Assembly (NCBI GenBank): GCA_038249195.1
Contig: JBBRWM010000001.1
Coordinates: forward strand, 372,001-436,000
Direction of reading: 5' to 3'
Length of the DNA stretch: 64,000 bases
Source: JAOUEA01 sp038249195
GTDB taxonomy: Bacteria > Actinomycetota > UBA4738 > HRBIN12
The position numbers and the translations under genes are program-made. How positions within the stretch are numbered: the first letter of the stretch is position 1; each line of letters starts with the position of its first letter. Shown here one piece after another: positions 1-8,286 of the stretch. The notes under the pieces were generated by a model that saw nothing but the letters and a program-made list of their open reading frames with translations, had not been told where the DNA came from and made no database searches.

Positions 1-238
1 GGTCTCGTTCGAGCTGGCGACGCCCGAGGAGGCGCTCGCCGTGGCGGCGCGCACCGAGCTGTTCTTCCTCGCCGAGTCGTTGGGGGGCGTGGAGTCGCTG
101 ATCGAGGTTCCCGGGCCGATGACCCACGCGAGCGTCGCGGGCTCGGCCCTGGAGGTCCCGGCGACGCTCATCCGCCTGTCCGTCGGCATCGAGCATCCCG
201 ACGATCTCGTGGCCGATCTCGATCGCGCGCTCGGCTGA
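1..238 (+). CDS. Cys/Met metabolism PLP-dependent enzyme (cystathionine gamma-synthase/lyase type), C-terminal fragment
   Basis: Only the last 78 codons are inside the window, read in the frame starting at base 2. The tail has the features of the trans-sulfuration enzyme family: a serine-leucine-glycine-glycine stretch (SLGGVESL), a proline followed by MTHAS, and the closing RLSVGIEHPDDLVADL segment before a short C-terminal helix. These enzymes make or break cystathionine or release H2S from cysteine or homocysteine in the cytoplasm. The pyridoxal-binding lysine lies upstream of the window, so synthase, gamma-lyase and methionine gamma-lyase cannot be told apart. The next gene begins 52 bases later with its own -10 box. 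Confidence 0.85.
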   Translation, partial: VSFELATPEEALAVAARTELFFLAESLGGVESLIEVPGPMTHASVAGSALEVPATLIRLSVGIEHPDDLVADLDRALG

Positions 239-278
239 GCCGAGGCCGGCCCCGGTTCCTCGCGCGCCGTGAAGCGAC

Positions 279-284
279 TACGCT
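279..284 (+). promoter_or_regulatory. Leaderless -10 box TACGCT
   Basis: TACGCT lies 6 nt before the GTG at 291. A transcript starting 6-7 nt after the hexamer would begin at or next to the start codon. There is no Shine-Dalgarno sequence. Confidence 0.55.
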
Positions 285-290
285 CACTCC

Positions 291-692
291 GTGGCCGACA
301 TCGCCCAGCGCAACCTGGTCTTGATCCTCGCGCGGGACTTCGCGTCGCGCCTGGCCTCGGCCGTGTTCCTCGTGGATCCCGACGACAACCTGATCTACTA
401 CAACGAAGCCGCCGAGCGGATGCTCGGGATCCCGTTCGTGGAGGGACGCGTCGTGGAGGCGGCCCGCTGGTCCCAACAGGTCGTACCCGCTGATGAGGAC
501 GAGCGGCCGCTGCCCTCCGACGAACGGCCTCTGCGCATCGCGCTCGAGCGGCGGACTCCGAGCCACAGGTCGCTGAAGATCCGAACGGCCGGCGGCACCT
601 ACCGGCGCATCGAGGTCACGGCCTTCCCGCTGTTCGCGCACGCCGACGAATGCGTCGGGGCGATGTCGATCTTCTGGGAACCCTCGGACTAG
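291..692 (+). CDS. PAS domain protein (small sensor)
   Basis: This 133-residue protein is essentially one PAS fold. It has the NLIYYNEAAERMLGI segment typical of the PAS core near residues 34-48 and a late GGTYRRIEVTAFPLF strand pair near 104-118. There is no kinase, GGDEF or DNA-binding domain, so it probably senses a small molecule or redox state and passes the signal to a partner protein. The start is GTG at 291, supported by TACGCT 6 nt upstream. It ends 4 nt before the metallo-hydrolase gene, so the two are probably co-transcribed. The ligand is unknown. Confidence 0.75.
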   Translation: MADIAQRNLVLILARDFASRLASAVFLVDPDDNLIYYNEAAERMLGIPFVEGRVVEAARWSQQVVPADEDERPLPSDERPLRIALERRTPSHRSLKIRTAGGTYRRIEVTAFPLFAHADECVGAMSIFWEPSD

Positions 693-696
693 GCCG

Positions 697-1535
<839 letters not shown>

Positions 1536-1539
<4 letters not shown>

Positions 1540-2192
1540 CTGGAAGCCGGTGGGGGCGCGCCTTCGATCTCGATGACGTCCCCGCCCTCCGTCGCGACCC
1601 TCACGGAGTGGACGCGGTGAGGCTCGCCTCCATCCGTTACCTCGATGGGCGCCCGAGCCCCGTCGAGCCAGGCCTTCAGGGCGGCGGGCTCACCGGAGAC
1701 CGCCACGCCGGCGATGCCGGTCGGGCGCACGGCATGGTCGGCGTGCGAACGGCCGGGGTAAAGGTCGCCGGGCGCATCCCAGTCGATGAAGAACGGGAGC
1801 CAGTCGGGGCGTGAAGAATCCTCGATCCCGGCGCCGCGCCAGCGCACCTCGACCCCGTCCGGCCTGGTGCGCGCGCCCGCTTCCACAGCGAGTCCGAGCC
1901 GGGCCGCCGTGCGGTCGATGTCGGGATCGGCGAGGCAGACGGAGAACCAGCGGTCGCGGCCATCCCGCGAGAGCGCCGTCAGCCGGCGCCCGAGCGACGT
2001 CCCGGCGCCCAGGTCCGGCTCCACCACGGCGAGGAGCTCGAGATAGTCCGAGCCCAGGGGCACGATGCGATTGACCGTCCCCCAGCGCGGGTGCCGGCCG
2101 CCGGCGATCGTCGCGAGCCCCGTGCCCGCGGTGAACCGGGCCGCGGCCTCGTCCAGATCGGCGACCGCGAGCACCGCGTGATCGATGCGCAC
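1536..2192 (-). CDS. VOC / glyoxalase-like domain protein
   Basis: A 218-residue protein of the vicinal-oxygen-chelate superfamily. It opens with RIDHAVLAVADLDEAAARF, the first beta-alpha unit of a glyoxalase module, and continues with NRIVPLGSDYLELLAV, the usual metal-site strand. Length and layout match the glyoxalase-like (Glyoxalase_3 type) group. GTG start 7 nt after the stop of the small DUF4177-like gene; last gene of a four-gene operon with nudL and the CoA-binding protein. No reaction can be assigned; members include isomerases, dioxygenases and resistance proteins. Confidence 0.75.
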
Positions 2193-2199
2193 GGCCGCG

Positions 2200-2364
2200 T
2201 CAGGCCTTCGGTCGCTTCAGGTAGGCGACGGTCGACACACCGCCCATCGGGTTCTGGATCTGCGTCACTCCCACGAGCTCCCAGCCGTCCTCCCCGAACG
2301 TGTCGAGGATCTCTCCGGGGTTGTGTTCGAGCAGCGGCGCCACGAAGTATTCCCACTTGGTCAT
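2200..2364 (-). CDS. DUF4177-like small protein
   Basis: A 54-residue protein with the pattern KWEYFVAPLL, then GEDGWELVGV, then a short hydrophobic C-terminal strand. This is the compact beta-alpha-beta layout of the DUF4177 family, whose function is unknown. The ATG at 2364 is chosen because it forms an ATGA overlap with the stop of the CoA-binding gene, implying translational coupling. Longer readings upstream would lie inside that gene. Confidence 0.7.
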   Translation of the reverse strand: MTKWEYFVAPLLEHNPGEILDTFGEDGWELVGVTQIQNPMGGVSTVAYLKRPKA

Positions 2365-2786
2365 GCTGATGCCTCCCGATCCAGTCGCTCCTTCACACGC
2401 TTGATGCAGATCCCCATGATGACGTCCAGGCCGGCTTGCGACGCGATCCGGTGGGCCTCGTCGCTCACGATCCCCTCCTGCAGCCACAGGACCTTGGCGC
2501 CGATGGCCACGGCATCGCGAGCGACCGAGGGGGTTTCCTCCGCACGACGGAAGACGTCGACGACGTCGATAGTCAACGACGCAGGGATCTGGAGCAACGA
2601 CGGGAAGGAGGGCTCTGCCAGGACCTCGGTCTCATGCGGGTTCACGGGAACGATCCGATATCCGTGCTCCTGCAGGTAGGCCGCCACCCCGAACGACGGT
2701 CGGTAGGGCTTCGAGGAGAGTCCCACGACCGCGATGGTGCGCGCGCTGCCCAAGAGGGCCTGGAGCTCGCGATCCTCCGGGTTCAC
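2361..2786 (-). CDS. CoA-binding domain protein (YccU family)
   Basis: A 141-residue Rossmann-like CoA-binding protein. TIAVVGLSSKPYRPSFGVA near residues 16-34 is the nucleotide-binding loop; YRIVPVNPHETEVL and the later VLWLQEGIVSDEA and VIMGICIK segments match the YccU/CoA-binding family. It resembles the CoA-binding part of succinyl-CoA synthetase without catalytic domains; its role is unknown, possibly CoA sensing or protein CoA-lation. The GTG at 2786 forms a GTGA overlap with the stop of the upstream NUDIX gene. Its own stop overlaps the next ATG. Sitting after a CoA-pyrophosphatase-type NUDIX gene suggests a link to CoA turnover. Confidence 0.85.
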   Translation of the reverse strand: MNPEDRELQALLGSARTIAVVGLSSKPYRPSFGVAAYLQEHGYRIVPVNPHETEVLAEPSFPSLLQIPASLTIDVVDVFRRAEETPSVARDAVAIGAKVLWLQEGIVSDEAHRIASQAGLDVIMGICIKRVKERLDREASA

Positions 2787-3373
2787 GACTTCTGCTCGGT
2801 CCACGGCGTCTCCCTCCGCACCAGCTCCAGCAGAGCATGCAGCATCCAGCCCGTGGCGCCCCAGATCCTCCGGCCGGCCAGATGATAGGCCCAACCGTGC
2901 CACTGGCCGCCGTCTTCCCGAGGCAGTTGCATCGGGGCCTCCACGCTCGCGAGATCCGAAAGGCCGAAGAAGAGGACCTCGGCGATCTCTCCCCGGTTCG
3001 GCGTAAGCGTCGGTCGATCGCGAACGATGCCGACGAACGGGACCACGAGGATCTCGCTCACGTAGGTGTGGACGGGCTCCAGCGCTCCCAGGATCTCGGG
3101 GAGATCGGGGTCAACGCCGATCTCCTCGTGGGTCTCGCGCAGCGCCGCCTCCATGGGCCGCTCGCCGGGATCGAGCAATCCGCCGGGGAAGGAGATCTCG
3201 CCGGGGTGGCGCGAGAGCGTGCGTGCCCGCTCGGTGAACAGGAGCGAGGGCGTGGGCGTTTCCACGAGGAGCGCCAGGACGGCCGCCAGCCGGTCGCCCG
3301 GCGGTGGGTCGGGGGCCGGATCTTGGACCAGCCCCCGGCGCAGGCGGGCGCGCGCGGCCGTGGCGTGTAGCAT
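2783..3373 (-). CDS. NUDIX hydrolase, CoA pyrophosphatase (NudL) type
   Basis: A 196-residue NUDIX enzyme. The NUDIX box is complete: GGLLDPGERPMEAALRE followed by THEEIGV (GX5EX7REUXEEXGU). Just before it, LSRHPGEISFPGG is the extra motif of the NudL subgroup that splits coenzyme A into 3',5'-ADP and 4'-phosphopantetheine. First gene of the operon with the CoA-binding, DUF4177-like and VOC genes. The start at 3373 has TACCAT 8 nt upstream (3382-3387) and is interlocked with the divergent M20 peptidase promoter. CoA or a related nucleotide is the most likely substrate. Confidence 0.88.
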   Translation of the reverse strand: MLHATAARARLRRGLVQDPAPDPPPGDRLAAVLALLVETPTPSLLFTERARTLSRHPGEISFPGGLLDPGERPMEAALRETHEEIGVDPDLPEILGALEPVHTYVSEILVVPFVGIVRDRPTLTPNRGEIAEVLFFGLSDLASVEAPMQLPREDGGQWHGWAYHLAGRRIWGATGWMLHALLELVRRETPWTEQKS

Positions 3374-3387
3374 CGCGCGCCATGGTA
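3368..3387. promoter_or_regulatory. Interlocked divergent leaderless promoter
   Basis: Within 20 bp, forward TAGCAT (3368-3373) stands 8 nt before the plus-strand ATG at 3382. Reverse TACCAT (3387-3382) stands 8 nt before the minus-strand ATG at 3373-3371. Each -10 hexamer contains the other gene's start codon. There is no room for a ribosome-binding site on either side, so both genes are expected to be leaderless and mutually exclusive at open-complex formation. Confidence 0.6.
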
Positions 3388-4590
3388 GAGGAGGCGGCCG
3401 CTCGGGCGGCGGCCGACGCCGTGGATCCCGACGAGGTCCTCGCGTACGCGCGCGCGCTCATCGCGGCCCCGAGCGAGAACCCGGGGGGGACCGAAGAAGC
3501 GGCGGCCACGGTCGCCACCGAGATCCTCGAGGAGCTCGGCGCCGCGCCGCACACGATCCGCTCGGCGACCGGGCGGCCGAGCGTGCTGGCCGCGCTCGGC
3601 TCTGGGCGGCGACCCAGGCTCGCCTGGAACGGGCACCTGGACGTGGTCCCGGCCGGTGCCCGGGACACCTGGGGCCCCGGACCCTGGGAGGGCGTCGTGC
3701 GCGACGGGCGCCTGATCGGCCGCGGCTCCGCCGACATGAAGGGACCGATCGCGGCGGCGCTCGCGGCGGGCGCCGCCATCCGCCGGGCGGGTGTGGAGCT
3801 CGCGGGAACCCTCGAGTACCACCTGGTCGCCGACGAGGAGCTCGCCGGCGTCCACGGAACGAAGGTCCTGTGGGAACGAGGGCTCCTCGACCAGGACGCG
3901 GCCGTCGTGGGCGAGCCGAGCGAGTTGCAGATCGGGCTCGCCGAGCGCGGGGGCGCCTGGGTGACCTTGACGGCATTCGGACGAGCGGCGCACGGGTCGC
4001 AGCCGGACCGAGGGGTGAACGCCATCATCTCGATGTCCCGGTACCTGCTTCGGCTCGGCGAGGTCTTGCCTGACATCGAGCATCCCCTCACGGGGCGCCC
4101 GAGCGTGAACGCAGCGCTCATCACCGGCGGGAGCGCGCCCAACGTGGTGCCCGACCGGTGCGAGGTCGACGTCGACCGCCGTTTGATCCCCGGGGAGCGC
4201 GATCCCGAACGCGTCCTCGCCCCCTTCCGTGCCTTGGCCGAGGATCTGCGCCGCGACCACCCAGAGGTCCGTGTGGACGCCGCGCTGAGGGAGTGGACGG
4301 ATCCGGCGGAGGCTCCTGCGGAGACCGCCCTGGTACGGATCGCGCGCGAGGCGGTCGCGGCTGCGACGGGTCGCGAACCCCAACTCGTCGGGTTCACCGG
4401 CATCACGGACGCGCGGTTCTACATCAACGAGGCTCACGTGCCGACGATCATCCTTGGCCCGGGGTCGCTCGGCGTGGCACACACAGCGAACGAGTCCGTG
4501 GCGGTGGAAGATCTCGTGGCTGGCGCCCGCGCCTACGCGCGATCGTTCGTTGCCTTCCTGAGCACGCCGAGCGGCGCGCCGGGGCCTTGA
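3382..4590 (+). CDS. M20 family metallopeptidase (ArgE/DapE/CPG2-like)
   Basis: A 402-residue zinc amidohydrolase. Metal-site motifs are in the expected order: GHLDVVP near residues 84-90, RGSADMKG near 114-121, the catalytic pair in ADEEL near 150-154, and a late GITDARF plus GVAHTANE for the last ligands. The dimerisation domain lies between (GAWVTLTAFGRAAHGSQP). The family removes acyl or amino acid groups from small amides such as N-acetyl-ornithine, succinyl-diaminopimelate or dipeptides; the substrate is not decided by sequence. Start at ATG 3382, eight bases after TAGCAT. Divergent from nudL. Confidence 0.85.
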   Translation: MVEEAAARAAADAVDPDEVLAYARALIAAPSENPGGTEEAAATVATEILEELGAAPHTIRSATGRPSVLAALGSGRRPRLAWNGHLDVVPAGARDTWGPGPWEGVVRDGRLIGRGSADMKGPIAAALAAGAAIRRAGVELAGTLEYHLVADEELAGVHGTKVLWERGLLDQDAAVVGEPSELQIGLAERGGAWVTLTAFGRAAHGSQPDRGVNAIISMSRYLLRLGEVLPDIEHPLTGRPSVNAALITGGSAPNVVPDRCEVDVDRRLIPGERDPERVLAPFRALAEDLRRDHPEVRVDAALREWTDPAEAPAETALVRIAREAVAAATGREPQLVGFTGITDARFYINEAHVPTIILGPGSLGVAHTANESVAVEDLVAGARAYARSFVAFLSTPSGAPGP

Positions 4591-4607
4591 GAAGCCCCGC
4601 GAGGGGG

Positions 4608-4613
4608 TATCCT
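4608..4613 (+). promoter_or_regulatory. Leaderless -10 box TATCCT
   Basis: TATCCT lies 6 nt before the ATG at 4620. No ribosome-binding site fits in the gap, so a leaderless transcript is expected. Confidence 0.55.
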
Positions 4614-4619
4614 GGCCCC

Positions 4620-4973
4620 ATGGACACCGTCGCCACGCAAGGGGATGCGCTCGCGGTCAGCCACGCAGCCGCGCGCAAGATCCGCGCGCTCGCCACGAAC
4701 GAGGGACGCGCCGACGCCATCCTGCGCGTACGCGTGACGGCCGGCGGCTGCTCGGGGTTCAGCTACGAGCTCTCGTTCCAAGAGACCGAGGCGTCGGACG
4801 ATCTGGTGGTCGAGGCCGCCGAGGGCATACGCGTGGTCGTCGATCCGCGGAGCGTCCCTATCGTCCGGGGATCGACGCTGGACTTCGACGACGCGCTGCT
4901 GGGCGGCGGCCTGAAGATGCGCAACCCCCAGGCCGTCCACGAGTGCGCTTGCGGCGAATCCTTCAGCATCTGA
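4620..4973 (+). CDS. HesB/IscA/ErpA family iron-sulfur carrier protein
   Basis: A 117-residue A-type iron-sulfur carrier. The three conserved cysteines are present: one in TAGGCSGFSYEL near residue 43 and two in HECACGESF near 110-112. These proteins hold [2Fe-2S] or [4Fe-4S] clusters and pass them to apo-enzymes. Its neighbours downstream are iron-sulfur proteins (an FrhB-like protein and a 7Fe ferredoxin), which fits a delivery role. The start is ATG at 4620, with TATCCT 6 nt upstream. Confidence 0.9.
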   Translation: MDTVATQGDALAVSHAAARKIRALATNEGRADAILRVRVTAGGCSGFSYELSFQETEASDDLVVEAAEGIRVVVDPRSVPIVRGSTLDFDDALLGGGLKMRNPQAVHECACGESFSI

Positions 4974-5029
4974 GCACGCTGGACGCGCGCTGCGAATGGC
5001 GCCGATCGTCGGGCGTGGATCTCCCGATA

Positions 5030-5035
5030 TATGCT
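5030..5035 (+). promoter_or_regulatory. Leaderless -10 box TATGCT
   Basis: TATGCT lies 7 nt before the ATG at 5043 and favours this start over the in-frame ATG at 5031, which is inside the hexamer. Confidence 0.55.
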
Positions 5036-5042
5036 GCGCGCG

Positions 5043-6194
5043 ATGGCGTCCTCGACGGATAAGACCCAGTGGTTCGATCTGCACCACGAGGTCGTCGCCA
5101 CGGGGCTCTGCACGGGCTGCACGGCGTGCATCGTCGTGTGCCCGTTCCATGTCCTGGCCTACGAGGACGGCGTCCCGGTGCAGTTGCAGGACGAGGGCCC
5201 GGACCGGTGCGGCCACGGGGACCGAGGATGCGACATATGCACGCGAGCGTGCCCGCGCTTCCGCGGCTGGGAGGACGAAATCGACGTCTCGCTCTTCGGC
5301 ATGACCCGGTCGCCCGAGGAGCTGATCGGCAACTACCAGGACATCGTGCTGGCGCGCGCCACGGACCCCGGATCCTTGATGAGCGGCCAGGACGGCGGCG
5401 TCGTCTCGGCCCTGTTGATCTGGGGCCTGCGCACCGGGGAGATCGACGGCGCCTGCACGTCCAAGCTCTCGGATGAACGGGCTTGGGACGCGGAGCCGAC
5501 CGTCGTGACCGACGCACAGGGCGTCCTCGATACCGCGGGATCGCGGTATACCTACTCCGCCAACCCGCTGGCGCTCATCAAGGCCGCCGAGCTGGGGCTC
5601 ACCAAGGTCGCTCTGGTCGGGATGAGCTGCCAGGCCTCGGTGACGGGCGCGCTGGAGGCCCGCCGGGTGAACAAGTGGCGCAAGAAGATCGCGTGGACGT
5701 TCGGCCTGCTCTGTTCGAAGACCTTTACCTACGACGGCTTGATGGATGAGATCGTGCAGCAGGAACTGGGCCTGGATCTCGATCGCCTGATCCGAGTCAA
5801 CATCAAGGGCAAGCTGCTCTTCTACACCGACGCCGGCGAGGAGATCACGTACCCCCTGAAGGACGCGCACCGGTTCACGAGGCCGGGCTGCTTGCGCTGT
5901 CCGGACTTCGCCGCGGAGCACGCCGACATCTCCTTCGGGGGACTCGGCCAGTCCGACGGCTGGACGCTCACCGTGGTGCGCACGGACCGCGGCAAGGACA
6001 TCTGGGACCGGGCGCTCGCCGACGGCGTCATCGAGTCGCGGCCGGGCTCGGAGGACCCCCATGCCGTCGACCTCATGTTCAAGCTCGCCGCAAAGTCGCG
6101 TCAGCGGTGGCCCGACGCCCAGGAGATCCCGTCGGCCGCCTCAGCCCCCGGCACGCTCCCGAACCCGGGCCAGGAGAAGGCCCCGAGCGGCTAG
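5043..6194 (+). CDS. Coenzyme F420 hydrogenase/dehydrogenase beta-subunit (FrhB) family protein
   Basis: A 383-residue FrhB-family flavo-iron-sulfur protein. The N-terminus has a ferredoxin-type cluster site, GLCTGCTACIVVCPF near residues 22-36, then a second cysteine group (CGHGDRGCDICTRACP) near 56-72. The FrhB core follows, with MSGQDGGVVSALL, the GMSCQ cysteine, and RPGCLRCPDF in the C-terminal half. FrhB proteins bind FAD and pass electrons between iron-sulfur clusters and F420. Convergent with a 7Fe ferredoxin gene and near an LLM oxidoreductase, it may connect ferredoxin and F420 pools (inference). The stop shares a CTAG with the ferredoxin stop. Confidence 0.85.
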   Translation: MASSTDKTQWFDLHHEVVATGLCTGCTACIVVCPFHVLAYEDGVPVQLQDEGPDRCGHGDRGCDICTRACPRFRGWEDEIDVSLFGMTRSPEELIGNYQDIVLARATDPGSLMSGQDGGVVSALLIWGLRTGEIDGACTSKLSDERAWDAEPTVVTDAQGVLDTAGSRYTYSANPLALIKAAELGLTKVALVGMSCQASVTGALEARRVNKWRKKIAWTFGLLCSKTFTYDGLMDEIVQQELGLDLDRLIRVNIKGKLLFYTDAGEEITYPLKDAHRFTRPGCLRCPDFAAEHADISFGGLGQSDGWTLTVVRTDRGKDIWDRALADGVIESRPGSEDPHAVDLMFKLAAKSRQRWPDAQEIPSAASAPGTLPNPGQEKAPSG

Positions 6195-6517
6195 ACGGCG
6201 TCCCACGCGGCCACGACCGGGTGATCGACCGCGGCCGGGCCGACCTGAGCCGCGCCGCCCGGCGATCCCACCCCGCTCACGGTATCGGCGAACCACTCGG
6301 CGTTGATCGGCGTGAACTGCTTCCACTCGCCGGGCACGTCGTCCTCGTAGAAGATGGCCGTGACCGGGCAAGCAGGTTCGCACGCTCCGCAGTCGACGCA
6401 CTCGTCGGGCTGGATGTAGAGCATGCGCGGGCCTTCGTAGATACAGTCCACGGGACACTCGTCCACGCAGGCGCGATCCTTCACGTCGATGCAGGGCTCT
6501 GCGATGGTGTACGTCAT
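6191..6517 (-). CDS. 7Fe ferredoxin (3Fe-4S/4Fe-4S), FdxA type
   Basis: A 108-residue ferredoxin. The N-terminus CIDVKDRACVDECPVDCI gives the mixed [3Fe-4S]/[4Fe-4S] ligands, and CVDCGACEPACPV near residues 40-52 gives the second cluster site. Acidic residues after the clusters (FYEDDVP, GEW) are typical of actinobacterial FdxA. A C-terminal extension of about 30 residues rich in glycine, alanine and valine is longer than usual. It carries electrons for oxidoreductases in the cytoplasm. The ATG at 6517 is preceded by AAGGGG. It has a conventional promoter upstream, unlike its leaderless neighbours. Confidence 0.9.
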   Translation of the reverse strand: MTYTIAEPCIDVKDRACVDECPVDCIYEGPRMLYIQPDECVDCGACEPACPVTAIFYEDDVPGEWKQFTPINAEWFADTVSGVGSPGGAAQVGPAAVDHPVVAAWDAV

Positions 6518-6553
6518 GCCACGATCCCCTTTTCCACGGTGTTGACCTCACAA

Positions 6554-6581
6554 ATCATACGACGCTCCCAGCGACCTGCAA
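6554..6581 (-). promoter_or_regulatory. Promoter of the ferredoxin gene
   Basis: On the minus strand, TTGCAG (6581-6576) and TATGAT (6559-6554) are separated by 16 nt. The -10 is 36 nt before the ATG at 6517, leaving a leader of about 30 nt with an AAGGGG ribosome-binding site. The same -35 hexamer occurs upstream of ppk1. Confidence 0.55.
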
Positions 6582-6603
6582 CCGCGGCCACGCGAACCCT
6601 TGG

Positions 6604-7536
6604 TCATCCCGCGGGGGCGAGGGCGTCCAGCGTCGCCGCGACCGACTCACCTTCGCGATCGCCCGCCAGCAGCGCGGGGTACACCACCGTCAGATCGGCT
6701 CCCGCCTCCCCGAAGGCCCGAAGTCCCTCACGGGCCGAAGACGGATCGCCCAGCAGACAGATGCGGCGCACGAGTGCCTCGGGGATATCCTGGGGTCGCC
6801 CCGCTCGGCCCGCGGCGGCCGCGGCGGCCGCCTGCTCCCCGAAGCCCATCGTCACGAACTGTCGAGCGTACGAGGGGTAGGACGCGTATCCGCCGAACGC
6901 CGCTCGGAGCGCGGCGAGGGCGGCGGCCGGATCCACATTCAGCGAGGCCCGCACGTAGACGGCGATGGTGACGTCGTCGGGGTTCCGGCCCTCCGCCTCC
7001 GCGGCCTCGCGGACGGCGTGGCGCGCCCGCGCCACCCGTTCGGGCGTGCACCAGTTGAGGAGTACACCGTCGGCGAGGCGACCCGCCAGCGCCACCGCCC
7101 GGGGACCCAACGCCGCGATCCAGATGGGGATCGGTGGATCGACCCGCAGCGCCGGGCCCGCGCCCCCGCTCAGGAGATCCCGGATCTCCTCGATCTGGAG
7201 CGCGAGCGCCTCCAGGGCCCCGCGTTTCGCGGGTCCCGTCCCGAGCCCCAGGATCATCCGCCCACCCGATCGCTCCGCCACGGTCGCGGCGCCCATCGCC
7301 GTCAAACGCGGCGATCGCGAGGTCATCGGGACGATCCCGGTTCCCAGGAGCATGCCGCTCGTCTCCCCCGCCAGACCCGTGAGCGCCGCGAAGGCGTCTC
7401 GCCCGGCGATCTCCGGCAGGAACACCGCCCGGTACCTCGATCGCTCGGCCTCCCGCACGATGCGAGCGAACGGGGCCCACGGCAGCGGGTCGCGCAATGC
7501 GAACGCCACACCCGTCGGTTGGCGGTCGGCCGTCAT
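6604..7536 (-). CDS. LLM class (luciferase-like) flavin/F420-dependent oxidoreductase
   Basis: A 310-residue TIM-barrel protein of the bacterial luciferase-like superfamily. Signatures include REAERSRYRAVFLPEIAGRDAF near the start, LGTGIVPMTSRSPRLTAM, GGRMILGLGTG, and PIPIWIAALGPRAVALAG. In actinobacteria most members use F420 rather than FMN, and an FrhB-like gene lies 400 bp away, so F420 is the likely cofactor (inference). The ATG at 7536 is chosen because an earlier ATG would place the start inside the divergent hydrolase gene. A weak -10 (GACGAT, 6 nt upstream) overlaps the -10 of that gene. Confidence 0.8.
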   Translation of the reverse strand: MTADRQPTGVAFALRDPLPWAPFARIVREAERSRYRAVFLPEIAGRDAFAALTGLAGETSGMLLGTGIVPMTSRSPRLTAMGAATVAERSGGRMILGLGTGPAKRGALEALALQIEEIRDLLSGGAGPALRVDPPIPIWIAALGPRAVALAGRLADGVLLNWCTPERVARARHAVREAAEAEGRNPDDVTIAVYVRASLNVDPAAALAALRAAFGGYASYPSYARQFVTMGFGEQAAAAAAAGRAGRPQDIPEALVRRICLLGDPSSAREGLRAFGEAGADLTVVYPALLAGDREGESVAATLDALAPAG

Positions 7537-7552
7537 GGTGCCATCGTCGCAT

Positions 7553-8224
7553 GTGGTGGAGCCCATCACGTTCACGGCGCGGGACGGCGTCCGGCTGGAA
7601 GGGGAACTGCGCAGGCCGGACGGACCCGCGCGAGGATCCGCCGTCATCTGCCATCCTCACCCACGGCACGGAGGCAGCAAGGACCATCCCATCCTGTGGG
7701 CCCTGCGCAACGAGCTCGCCGGCCGTCGAGGGATGGCGGTGCTGTCGTTCAACTTCCGCGGCGTCATGGGGTCCGCCGGCACGTACGGAGGTGGCCGCGA
7801 TGAGCTCGCGGACGTCGACGCGGCGCTCGGCCTCGTCCGTGAGGAGGCACCTGGCCGGCCCACGGTCCTGTGCGGGTGGTCGTTCGGGGCCAACGTCGCG
7901 CTGCGCGTCGCGCTCGACGATGAGCGCGTCGCGGCGCTGGTGCTCTACGGGGTCCCGTTGCGTCCGAATGACCTGTCGCTTCCGGCTCTGCCCGAGGCGG
8001 CGCTGCTTCGGACCTTCCGCCGTCCGGTCCTCCTGATCGCTGGCGACGGCGACACGTACTGCCCGGCCGAGGATGTGCGAGCGTTCGCGTCCGAGTTCCC
8101 GGCCGCGAGCCTCGCGCTGCTCGAGGGTACCGACCACTACCTGTGGCGTCGGGAACGGGAAGCGGCAGCCATCGCCGGGTCGTTCGTGGAACGCCTCCTC
8201 ATCGAACGTTCATCCGGTCTCTGA
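7553..8224 (+). CDS. Alpha/beta hydrolase, dienelactone-hydrolase-like
   Basis: A 223-residue alpha/beta hydrolase. The oxyanion region HPHPRHGGSKDHP near residues 35-47 and the following SFNFRGVMGSAG match the family often called YpfH/PaeX-like hydrolases. The nucleophile elbow is CGWSFGANVAL (GxSxG) near residues 103-113; the acid is in AGDGDTYCP and the histidine in EGTDHYLW near the end. Substrate unknown. The start is GTG at 7553 or 7556, within 20 bp of the divergent oxidoreductase start, with a weak CATCGT -10 at 7542. Confidence 0.8.
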   Translation: MVEPITFTARDGVRLEGELRRPDGPARGSAVICHPHPRHGGSKDHPILWALRNELAGRRGMAVLSFNFRGVMGSAGTYGGGRDELADVDAALGLVREEAPGRPTVLCGWSFGANVALRVALDDERVAALVLYGVPLRPNDLSLPALPEAALLRTFRRPVLLIAGDGDTYCPAEDVRAFASEFPAASLALLEGTDHYLWRREREAAAIAGSFVERLLIERSSGL

Positions 8225-8286
8225 CAGGATGGACTGCTCCGCGCGCGGAGCCGACGTCGGCAACAGGTTCGATCGGTGGAGGACTG

